From assembly GCF_007992215.1 (NCBI RefSeq), contig NZ_BJZV01000005.1:62001-126000 (forward strand): a stretch of 64,000 nt of DNA, given 5' to 3'. Each line of letters opens with the position of its first letter. Position 1 is the first letter of the stretch. The position numbers were made by a program, and so were the translations under genes. Below, one piece after another: positions 45,588 to 53,290 of the stretch. Below the pieces are notes generated by a model that was given only the letters and a program-made list of their open reading frames with translations, had not been told where the DNA came from and made no database searches. The stretch is from Methylobacterium gnaphalii (lineage in GTDB: Bacteria; Pseudomonadota; Alphaproteobacteria; Rhizobiales; Beijerinckiaceae).

Positions 45588-46877
45588 ATGGATTTCGATC
45601 GCAGCAGCACCCGTCGCAGCCTTCTGAAAGGCGCCTCCGCCACCCTCGCGCTGGCCGCCGCCGCGCGCACGGCGCTTCCGGGCGGCGCCTTCGCACAAGG
45701 TGCGGGTCCGGAGGTGAAGGGGGCGAAGCTCGGCTTCATCGCGTTGACCGATGCCGGCCCGCTCTTCGTCGCCAAGGAGAAGGGCATCTTCGCCAAATAC
45801 GGCATGCCCGATGTCGAGGTGCTGAAGCAGGCCTCCTGGGGCACCACCCGCGACAACCTCGTCCTCGGCTCAGAGGGCAACGGCATCGACGGCGCGCACA
45901 TCCTCACGCCGATGCCGTACCTGATCTCGTCCGGCCGCGTGACCCAGAACAACGTGCCGGTGCCGATGTACATCATGGCCCGGCTCAACCTGAACGGTCA
46001 GTGCATCTCGGTCGCCAAGGAGTACATCGACGCCAAGATCGGCGTCGACACCAAGCCCTTCAAGGCGCTCCTCGACGCGAAGAAGGCCGCCGGCAAGTCG
46101 GTCAAGGCCGCCATGACCTTCCCAGGCGGCACCCACGACCTCTGGATCCGCTACTGGCTCGCCGCCGGCGGCATCGACCCCGACAAGGACATCGAGACCA
46201 TCGTCGTTCCGCCCGCCCAGATGGTGGCGAACATGAAGGTCGGCACAATGGACTGCTTCTGCGTCTGCGAGCCGTGGAACGAGCAGCTCATCCACCAGGG
46301 CATCGGCTACACCGCGCTGACCACCGGCGAGCTCTGGAAGGACCACCCGGAGAAGTCGTTCGCCATGCGATCGGCATGGGTCGACAAGTACCCCAACGCC
46401 GCCAAGGCCCTGCTGATGGCGGTGATGGAAGCCCAACAGTGGTGCGAGAAGCCTGAGAACAAGGAAGAGCTCGCGGCCATTGTCTCCAAGCGCCAGTGGA
46501 TCAACGTGCCGGTCGCGGACGTCGTCGACCGCATGAAGGGCAAGTTCGACTACGGCACCGGCCGCGTCGTCGAGAACAGCCCGGTGGCGATGAAGTTCTG
46601 GGCCGACAACGCCTCGTATCCCTACCAGTCGCACGACCTCTGGTTCATCACCGAGGACATCCGCTGGGGTAAGTACGACGCGAATGTCGACGCCAAGGCG
46701 CTGATCGCGAAGGTCAATCGCGAAGATCTCTGGAAGGATGCGGCCAAGGCGCTCGGCGTCTCGGCGATCCCCACCTCGACCTCGCGGGGCAAGGAAACCT
46801 TCTTCGACGGCAAGGTCTTCGATCCGGCCGACCCGGCCGCCTACCTGTCCAGCCTCGGCATCAAGAAGGTGGCGTGA
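45588..46877 (+). CDS. nrtA: nitrate ABC transporter substrate-binding protein
   Basis: 429 residues. A twin-arginine signal peptide is clear (STRRSLLKGASATLALAAAA, cut near AFAQG), so the protein is exported folded. The mature part has the NrtA/CmpA layout: LGFIALTDAGPLFVAKEKGIF, RLNLNGQCISVAKEY, FPGGTHDLWIRYWLAAGGID, CFCVCEPWNEQLIHQGIGY. Binds nitrate, perhaps nitrite, for the permease. Bicarbonate-binding CmpA is the nearest relative; the operon decides for nitrate. The leader carries the NasT-controlled terminator. The stop and the nrtB start share one base (TGATG). Confidence 0.92.
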   Translation: MDFDRSSTRRSLLKGASATLALAAAARTALPGGAFAQGAGPEVKGAKLGFIALTDAGPLFVAKEKGIFAKYGMPDVEVLKQASWGTTRDNLVLGSEGNGIDGAHILTPMPYLISSGRVTQNNVPVPMYIMARLNLNGQCISVAKEYIDAKIGVDTKPFKALLDAKKAAGKSVKAAMTFPGGTHDLWIRYWLAAGGIDPDKDIETIVVPPAQMVANMKVGTMDCFCVCEPWNEQLIHQGIGYTALTTGELWKDHPEKSFAMRSAWVDKYPNAAKALLMAVMEAQQWCEKPENKEELAAIVSKRQWINVPVADVVDRMKGKFDYGTGRVVENSPVAMKFWADNASYPYQSHDLWFITEDIRWGKYDANVDAKALIAKVNREDLWKDAAKALGVSAIPTSTSRGKETFFDGKVFDPADPAAYLSSLGIKKVA

Positions 46878-47749
46878 TGGCCTCGAGCTCCGCACTCTCC
46901 TCGGCCATCGGCGCCGCCCGCGATAAGGCCTCCGCCAGGAGCCGCGGGCCCTTCGTGACCATCAAGGGCATCCGGGCGGTCGCCGCCCGGGTGATCCCGC
47001 CGCTGGTGGTGCTCGCCGGCTTCCTGCTGCTCTGGCAGATGTTGTGCTCCGCCCCGACGGCCGGCCTGCCGCCGCCCTCGCGCGTCGTGTCCGAGGCCTG
47101 GGACATCATCGCCAACCCGTTCTTCGACAATGGCGGCACCGACAAGGGCCTGTTCTGGCACCTCGCCGCCAGCCTGCAGCGCGTCGCTCTCGGCTTCTCG
47201 CTCGCCGTCGTCGCCGGTGTCCTGCTCGGCACGCTGGTCGGCCAGTCGGAATGGGCCATGCGCGGCCTCGATCCGATCTTCCAGGTGCTGCGCACGATCC
47301 CGCCGCTCGCCTGGCTGCCGCTCTCCCTCGCCGCGTTTCGCGATGGGCAGCCATCGGCCATCTTCGTGATCTTCATCACCTCGATCTGGCCGATCATCAT
47401 CAACACGGCGGTCGGCATCCGGAACATCCCGCAGGACTACCGCAACGTCGCCGCGGTCATCCGGCTGAACCCGATCGAGTTCTTCTTCAAGATCATGCTG
47501 CCGTCTGCGGCGCCGTACATCTTCACGGGCCTGCGGATCGGCGTCGGCCTGTCCTGGCTCGCCATCGTCGCGGCCGAGATGCTGATCGGCGGCGTCGGCA
47601 TCGGCTTCTTCATCTGGGACGCGTGGAACTCGTCGCACATCAGCGAGATCATCGTCGCCCTCGTCTATGTCGGGCTCATCGGCTTCGTCCTCGACCGGCT
47701 GGTGGCCGGCGTGGGCTTGCTCGTGACCCGCGGCACCAGCGCAGCCTGA
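46877..47749 (+). CDS. nrtB: nitrate ABC transporter permease
   Basis: 290 residues with about six membrane segments (VIPPLVVLAGFLLLWQML near 38-56, then four to five more). The permease EAA-like loop lies near YRNVAAVIRLNPIEFFFKIMLP. The C-terminus GVGIGFFIWDAWNSSHISEI is typical of NrtB/CmpB/SsuC-type importers. It forms the channel for NrtA and NrtD. It starts at the ATG overlapping the nrtA stop and ends 11 bases before nrtD. Confidence 0.94.
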   Translation: MASSSALSSAIGAARDKASARSRGPFVTIKGIRAVAARVIPPLVVLAGFLLLWQMLCSAPTAGLPPPSRVVSEAWDIIANPFFDNGGTDKGLFWHLAASLQRVALGFSLAVVAGVLLGTLVGQSEWAMRGLDPIFQVLRTIPPLAWLPLSLAAFRDGQPSAIFVIFITSIWPIIINTAVGIRNIPQDYRNVAAVIRLNPIEFFFKIMLPSAAPYIFTGLRIGVGLSWLAIVAAEMLIGGVGIGFFIWDAWNSSHISEIIVALVYVGLIGFVLDRLVAGVGLLVTRGTSAA

Positions 47750-47760
47750 GGAGAACGCGC

Positions 47761-48558
47761 ATGTCCCACCTCACCCTCTCCCAGGTCGGCATCAGCTTCA
47801 CCCGCGCCGGCAAGACCTCCGAGGTGCTGCGCGAGGTCGACCTCACCATCGCCAAAGGCGAGTTCGTCTCGATCATCGGTCACTCCGGCTGCGGCAAGTC
47901 GACGGTGCTCAACATCGTCGCCGGCCTGCTCAAGGCCTCTACCGGCGCGGTGCTGCTCGACGGCAAGGAGGTGAACGCTCCCGGCCCCGACCGTGCCGTG
48001 GTGTTCCAGAACCACTCGCTTCTGCCCTGGCTGACGGTGCGCGAGAACGTCGCGCTTGCCGTCGACAAGGTGCTCGCCGGCAAGAAGAGCCGCACCGAGC
48101 GAGCCGAGTGGATCGAGCACAACCTCGCCCTCGTGAACATGATGCATGCCGCCGACAAACGTCCGGCCGAGATCTCCGGCGGCATGAAGCAGCGCGTAGG
48201 CATCGCCCGGGCGCTCGCCATGGAACCGAAGGTGCTGCTGATGGACGAGCCCTTCGGCGCCCTCGACGCGCTCACCCGCGCGCATCTCCAGGACTCGATC
48301 ATGGAGATCCAGATGCGGCTGAAGAACACCGTCATCATGATCACGCACGACGTGGACGAGGCCGTGCTACTCTCCGACCGCATCGTGATGATGACGAACG
48401 GCCCCTCCGCCACGATCGGCGAGATCCTCGAGGTGCCGCTGAAGCGTCCGCGCCGCCGGCTCGAACTCGTGGAGGATGCCGCCTACGTGCATGCCCGCGC
48501 CGCGGTGCTCGAGTTCCTCTACGCGCGCCACGCCAAGCCCGCCTCTCTCGCAGCCTGA
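47761..48558 (+). CDS. nrtD: nitrate ABC transporter ATPase
   Basis: 265 residues. Walker A GHSGCGKST, Q-loop VVFQNHSLLPWLTV, signature ISGGMKQRVGIARAL, Walker B VLLMDEPFGALDA and switch ITHDVDEAV are all present. The start has GAGGAG eight bases upstream. A large open frame continues far upstream but belongs to the shadow of nrtB. It has a single ATPase domain, the NrtD type, not the NrtC type fused to a binding domain. Energises nitrate import with NrtA and NrtB. Confidence 0.95.
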   Translation: MSHLTLSQVGISFTRAGKTSEVLREVDLTIAKGEFVSIIGHSGCGKSTVLNIVAGLLKASTGAVLLDGKEVNAPGPDRAVVFQNHSLLPWLTVRENVALAVDKVLAGKKSRTERAEWIEHNLALVNMMHAADKRPAEISGGMKQRVGIARALAMEPKVLLMDEPFGALDALTRAHLQDSIMEIQMRLKNTVIMITHDVDEAVLLSDRIVMMTNGPSATIGEILEVPLKRPRRRLELVEDAAYVHARAAVLEFLYARHAKPASLAA

Positions 48559-48577
48559 GGACGAGGGTCAGCGTGTC

Positions 48578-49801
48578 ATGAGTGCGAGGGAAAGACTCGT
48601 CGTCGTCGGCAACGGCATGGCCTCGCTCCGCTTCCTGGAGCGGCTGACGGAACGGGCGCCGGGTCGCTTCGACGTCACCGTCGTCGGGGCAGAGCCGGTC
48701 GCCGCCTACAACCGGGTGCTGCTCTCCTCGCTGCTCGGCGGGGAGGTCGACGAGGCGGCCTGCGGCTTCCGCGGGCTCGACTGGTACGCCGGGCACGGCA
48801 TCCGGCTGATCACGGGCGCACCGGTCACGGCGGTCGACCGCGAGAACGGTCTGGTCGTCGTCGGCGAGACCCACGTCCTGCCCTTCGACCGGCTGGTTCT
48901 CGCCGTGGGCTCGCTGCCGATCCGGTTGCCGCTGCCAGGCGCGGATCTGCCCGGCGTCGTCACGTTTCGCGATTTCGCCGACGTCGCCGCGATCCGTTCG
49001 GCGGCGGTGGACCAGGCGAAGGCGATCGTCATCGGCGGCGGCCTGCTCGGCCTCGAAGCCGCCGTCGGCCTCGCCCGGCTCGGCGTCGACACCACGCTGC
49101 TCCACGTCATGGACCGGGTCATGGAGCGCCAGCTCGACCACACCGCTGCCCGCCTCGTGACGGCAGCGATGGAGGCGCGCGGTGTGACGATGCGGCTCTC
49201 GGCCGACACCGCCGGCATCGAGGGCGACGGGAGGGTCGAGCGCGTGCGGCTCAGGGACGGCACGGTGCTGCCGGCCGATCTCGTGGTGATGTCGGTGGGC
49301 ATCAGGCCCTCGACCGCCCTGGCGCAGGCCTGCGGCCTCGCAACCGGGCGCGGCATCACCGTCGACGACCACATGACGACCTCGGACCCGCGCATCTTCG
49401 CGCTGGGCGAATGCGCCGAGCATCGCGGCATCGCCTACGGGCTCGTCGAGCCGGCCTACGAGCAGGCCGACGTGCTGGCCCGGCATCTCATCGGCGAGGA
49501 GGCGGCCTATGCCGGCACTTCGCTGGCGACGAGCCTCAAGGTTTCGGGCCTGCCGGTCTTCTCGGCCGGCATCGTCGACACGCCCGAGGGCACCGACGCG
49601 ATCACCGTGCACGACGCCGCCGCCGGCCTCTACCGCAAGCTGACGATCATCGATGGCCGCCTGGCCGGCGCGGTCTTTGTCGGAGACATCTCCGAGCAGG
49701 CTCGGTGCAAGGAGCTGATCCGCTCCGGCGCCCCTCTCACCCTCGACGACCGCGACGACCTGATGTTCGGGCGCCGCGAACCGCAAGCCCTTGCAGCGTA
49801 A
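48578..49801 (+). CDS. NirB-N-like FAD/NAD(P)H oxidoreductase
   Basis: 407 residues. Two nucleotide-binding loops: FAD at VVVGNGMASLRFLERL and NAD(P)H at AIVIGGGLLGLEAAVGLARLG. AYNRVLLSSLLGGE and the C-terminal ALGECAEHRGIAYGLV are hallmarks of the N-terminal half of nitrite reductase NirB and of NasB-like electron-transfer proteins. The siroheme and Fe-S half of NirB is absent, so this is a free-standing reductase. It probably passes electrons to NasA or to the nitrite reductase encoded next. Confidence 0.85.
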   Translation: MSARERLVVVGNGMASLRFLERLTERAPGRFDVTVVGAEPVAAYNRVLLSSLLGGEVDEAACGFRGLDWYAGHGIRLITGAPVTAVDRENGLVVVGETHVLPFDRLVLAVGSLPIRLPLPGADLPGVVTFRDFADVAAIRSAAVDQAKAIVIGGGLLGLEAAVGLARLGVDTTLLHVMDRVMERQLDHTAARLVTAAMEARGVTMRLSADTAGIEGDGRVERVRLRDGTVLPADLVVMSVGIRPSTALAQACGLATGRGITVDDHMTTSDPRIFALGECAEHRGIAYGLVEPAYEQADVLARHLIGEEAAYAGTSLATSLKVSGLPVFSAGIVDTPEGTDAITVHDAAAGLYRKLTIIDGRLAGAVFVGDISEQARCKELIRSGAPLTLDDRDDLMFGRREPQALAA

Positions 49802-49806
49802 CGGAC

Positions 49807-51603
49807 ATGACCATGGCCGGAGACTTCAACGCCGAGCAGAAGCGCTACCTCGAAGGCTTCGCCTCGGGCATCGCCGCCGCTCGCCTGACCGGCGGCCTCG
49901 CCCTCGGGGGAGGTGCCGCGGCGGCCCCGTCCGAGCCGACGGGGCCCGATGCGATCCACATCAAGGCGCAGGACAAGACCGTCAAGGACGGCGGCAAGCT
50001 CTGCGACCAGGAGAAGTGGAAGCGGGCCGAGAACCCGTTCGATGGCCATAACCGGCTGATCCGCGAGGCCGCCGCCGGCACCCAGCCGAAGCCGGAGGAC
50101 AATTTCCGCTGGCGCTACCACGGCCTGTTCTGGCTCGCGCCGAACAAGACTCACTACATGTGCCGGATGCGTATCCCGAACGGGATCCTTCAGCACTGGC
50201 AGTTCGCCGGTGTCGCCGATCTCGCCGACGCGCATGGTGGCCCCTACACGCATGTCACGACGCGCGCCAATCTCCAGGTGCGCGAGATCACCCCGGAGCA
50301 CGGCCAGGCCTTCCTCGACGGCCTGACCGATCTCGGCCTGACCGCGCGCGGCGCGGGTGCCGACAACATCCGCAACGTCACCGGCTCGCCCACCGCCGGC
50401 ATCGACGCGCAGGAGCTCATCGACACGCGCCCGCTCGCCAAGTCCTGGCACAACTGGATCCTCAACGATCGCTCGCTCTACGGCCTGCCGCGCAAGTTCA
50501 ACGTGGCCTTCGACGGCGGCGGCGTGATGCCGGTGCTGGAGGAGACCAACGATATCGGCTTCCAGGCCGTCGAGGTGGTGGAGGGAGCAGGCGTCGAGCC
50601 GGGCGTCTGGATGCGCCTCGTCCTCGGCGGCATCTCCGGTCACAGGGACCTCGCCCGCGACACCGGCATCGTCCTCAAGCCCGAGGACTGCAACTTGGTG
50701 GCCGACGCGATCATCCGCGTCTTCATCGAGAATGGCGACCGCACCAACCGGGCGAAGGCGCGGATGAAATACGTCCTCGATGCCTGGGGCTTCGACAAGT
50801 ACCTCGCCGCCGTCGAAGAAAAGCTCGGGCGCAAGCTCGATCGGGTTGCTCCCGAGCACGTTGCTCCTCGCAAGCCGACTGACCGTTTCAGCCATGTCGG
50901 CGTGCACCGGCAGGCGCAGGACGGCCTGAACTGGGTCGGCGTCGTCCTGCCCGTCGGCAAGATGACCACCGACCAGATGCGCGAACTCGCCAGGATCTCG
51001 TCGGAATGCGGCGACGGGCAGATCCGTCTCACGGTCTGGCAGAACTTCATCTTCTCCGGCGTGCCGGACGCCAAGGTCGCCGAAGTCGAAAGTCGCGTGG
51101 CGGCCCTTGGGCTTACCACCAAGGCGGCCGGCATCCGCTCGGGCCTCGTCGCCTGCACCGGCAGTAACGGCTGCAAGTTCGCGGCCGCCGACACCAAGGG
51201 CGACGCGATCCTCATCGCCGACCATGTCGAGCGGACGGTGAGCGACCTAGACGTGCCGGTGAACGTTCACCTCACCGGCTGCCACCATTCCTGCGCACAG
51301 CATTATATCGGCGATATCGGCCTGATTGGCGCCAAGGTGCCCGTGGGCGAGGACGGCGACATGGTCGCCGGCTACGACATCGTGGTCGGCGGCGGCTTCG
51401 CCGAGAACCCGAAGATCGGCACCGAGATCTGGAAGGCCGTGAAGGCCGAGGATTGCCCCGGCCGGGTCGAAGCCCTGCTCAAGACCTACATCGCCCTGCG
51501 CACCAGCAAGGACGAGAGCTTCCAGGCCTTCACCGCGCGCAAAGGCCCCGAGGCCCTGCGTGATGCCGCCGAAGAACAGCCCGTCCTCAAGGCCGCAGCA
51601 TGA
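49807..51603 (+). CDS. nirA: siroheme ferredoxin-type nitrite reductase
   Basis: Reduces nitrite to ammonium with six electrons. 598 residues; a second ATG at 49,813 is possible. Two repeated half-domains are visible: the first with GGPYTHVTTRANLQVREI, ADNIRNVTGSPTAGID and KFNVAFDGGG, the second with TVWQNFIFSGV. The 4Fe-4S/siroheme ligands are Cys450, Cys456 (CTGSNGC) and Cys492, Cys496 (CHHSC). Sulfite reductase is the nearest alternative, but the nas context supports nitrite. The stop overlaps the next start as ATGA. Confidence 0.9.
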   Translation: MTMAGDFNAEQKRYLEGFASGIAAARLTGGLALGGGAAAAPSEPTGPDAIHIKAQDKTVKDGGKLCDQEKWKRAENPFDGHNRLIREAAAGTQPKPEDNFRWRYHGLFWLAPNKTHYMCRMRIPNGILQHWQFAGVADLADAHGGPYTHVTTRANLQVREITPEHGQAFLDGLTDLGLTARGAGADNIRNVTGSPTAGIDAQELIDTRPLAKSWHNWILNDRSLYGLPRKFNVAFDGGGVMPVLEETNDIGFQAVEVVEGAGVEPGVWMRLVLGGISGHRDLARDTGIVLKPEDCNLVADAIIRVFIENGDRTNRAKARMKYVLDAWGFDKYLAAVEEKLGRKLDRVAPEHVAPRKPTDRFSHVGVHRQAQDGLNWVGVVLPVGKMTTDQMRELARISSECGDGQIRLTVWQNFIFSGVPDAKVAEVESRVAALGLTTKAAGIRSGLVACTGSNGCKFAAADTKGDAILIADHVERTVSDLDVPVNVHLTGCHHSCAQHYIGDIGLIGAKVPVGEDGDMVAGYDIVVGGGFAENPKIGTEIWKAVKAEDCPGRVEALLKTYIALRTSKDESFQAFTARKGPEALRDAAEEQPVLKAAA

Positions 51604-53204
51604 CCCAGCACGTCGCTCCCCCGCTCGTCCTGATCCCCGAGACGGCCCCGTTCGACACCGATCAGCGCGCCTGGCTGTCGGGCTATTTCGCGGCCCTGCT
51701 CGGCCCAGCCGTCGGCGGCGCAACCGCGCTGGCGCCAGGCGAGGGCCCCTCGGCCGGCCCGAAGCTCGCCGACAACGATGATGCGCCCTGGCACGACCCG
51801 GCGACGCCGATCGCCGACCGCATGGCGATGGCCAAGGATGCCTCGGAGCCGCAGAAGCTGATGGCCGCCATGGCCCAGCAGGATTGCGGCCAGTGCGGGT
51901 ACAACTGCGCCGACTACGCCAATGCGATCTTCCTCAAGAAGGAGGAGCGGCTGAACCTCTGCCAGCCCGGCGGCAAGGAGACGCTGCGCATGCTCAAGAA
52001 GCTGGAGGAGGAATTCGGCGCCTCCGGCGGCGCGGCCCCGGCAAATGCGGAGTCAGGCGAAACGCCGAAGGCTGACGTTGCGCTTGGTCCCCTCGGCTAT
52101 TGCCGCGAAAACCCCGTCTACGCGACCTTTCTCTCCCGTACGCGCCTGAACGCTCCGGGCGGCGAGAAGGAGACCTGGCACGTCGAGATCGACCTCAAGG
52201 ACACGCCGATCGACTACGCCGTCGGCGACTCCCTCGGGCTGTTCCCGGCCAATGCCCCGGCTTTGGTCGATGCGGTGATCGCCGAACTCGGCGCGCGTCC
52301 GGAGCGGATCATCGGTGGCCGTACGCTGCGCGACGCGCTGCTCACCGACTACTCCCTCGGCGCGGCGCCGGACGGGCTCTACCAGCTGCTCTCGCTGCTC
52401 ACCTCCGGCGAGGCGCGCAAGAAGGCGCAGGCGCTCGCGGCCGGTGAGGATCCGGATGGCGACGCCGCCTATCTCGACGTGCTCGGCGCACTCCACAAAT
52501 TCCCAGGCGCCCGGCCCGATGCTGAAGTCTTCCTGGAGTCGCTCGACGAGTTGCAGCCGCGGCTCTACTCGATCTCCTCCTCGCCGAAGATGGACGCCGG
52601 CCGGGTCTCGCTGACCGTCGACGCGGTCCGCTACAACCATCGCTCGCGCCTGCGGCTGGGCGTCGCCTCGACCCATCTCGGCGAGCGTCTGCCCGAGCAG
52701 ACCAAGGTCAAGATCTACCTGCAGAAGGCGCACGGCTTCGCCCTGCCGGAGGACCTCTCCAAGGACGTCATCATGTGCGGGCCGGGCACCGGCATCGCCC
52801 CGTTCCGCGCCTTCCTGCGCGAGCGTGCCGCCACGGGGGCGCCGGGCCGCAACTGGCTGTTCTACGGCCATCAGCGCCAGGCCTCGGACTTCTTCTACAA
52901 GGACGAGTTGACCAAGCTGCGCGACGACAAGATCCTCACCCGCCTGTCGCTGGCTTGGTCGCGCGACGGCAAGGAGAAGACCTACGTCCAGGATCGCATG
53001 CGCGAGACCGGCGCCGATCTCTGGAAGTGGCTCGAGGGCGGCGCGCATTTCTACGTCTGCGGCGACGCCAAGCGCATGGCCAAGGACGTCGAGCGCGCGA
53101 TCATCGACATCGCCGCCCAGCACGGCGGCAAGAGCCCGGACGAGGCGGTGACCTATCTCGCGGGCCTGAAGAAAGCGGGGCGGTATCAGGCCGACGTGTA
53201 CTGA
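51600..53204 (+). CDS. 4Fe-4S / FAD / NADPH reductase (CysJ-like without flavodoxin domain)
   Basis: 534 residues. Residues 90-125 contain an RnfB-type Fe-S motif: Cys96, Cys99, Cys103 and Cys121 in DCGQCGYNCADYANAI and LNLCQPGG. From about 165 a cytochrome-P450-reductase-like FAD module follows (PRLYSISSSP), then the NADPH module (CGPGTGIAPFRAFLRER, YVQDRMRE, HFYVCGDAKRMAKDVE). The flavodoxin domain of CysJ is missing. Annotated in related genomes as sulfite reductase alpha. By position between nirA and nasA it likely supplies NADPH electrons to the nitrite or nitrate reductase through its Fe-S centre. Confidence 0.88.
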   Translation: MTQHVAPPLVLIPETAPFDTDQRAWLSGYFAALLGPAVGGATALAPGEGPSAGPKLADNDDAPWHDPATPIADRMAMAKDASEPQKLMAAMAQQDCGQCGYNCADYANAIFLKKEERLNLCQPGGKETLRMLKKLEEEFGASGGAAPANAESGETPKADVALGPLGYCRENPVYATFLSRTRLNAPGGEKETWHVEIDLKDTPIDYAVGDSLGLFPANAPALVDAVIAELGARPERIIGGRTLRDALLTDYSLGAAPDGLYQLLSLLTSGEARKKAQALAAGEDPDGDAAYLDVLGALHKFPGARPDAEVFLESLDELQPRLYSISSSPKMDAGRVSLTVDAVRYNHRSRLRLGVASTHLGERLPEQTKVKIYLQKAHGFALPEDLSKDVIMCGPGTGIAPFRAFLRERAATGAPGRNWLFYGHQRQASDFFYKDELTKLRDDKILTRLSLAWSRDGKEKTYVQDRMRETGADLWKWLEGGAHFYVCGDAKRMAKDVERAIIDIAAQHGGKSPDEAVTYLAGLKKAGRYQADVY

Positions 53205-53214
53205 CAGCCCATCA

Positions 53215-53242
53215 AACCTTCCCCCGCTGAGGGGGGAGGGTT
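53215..53242. repeat. GC-rich hairpin repeat before nasA
   Basis: AACCTTCCCCC pairs with GGGGGAGGGTT around a GCTGA-containing loop, with one G-T pair. It resembles the hairpin at 15,172-15,199. No T-tract follows. It lies 10 bases after the reductase stop and about 50 bases before nasA, so it could weaken transcription of nasA and cysG. Confidence 0.5.
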
Positions 53243-53290
53243 CGGCCCGACCCTGCTGTTGCTGACCCCACCCCTGCCGAGGATCACGCC

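Noticed and set aside
49807-53204. A sulfite reductase pair (cysI-cysJ)
   Set aside because: Motifs alone allow it, but the genes sit inside the nrt-nas-cysG operon under a NasT-type leader, and the flavoprotein lacks the flavodoxin domain of CysJ.
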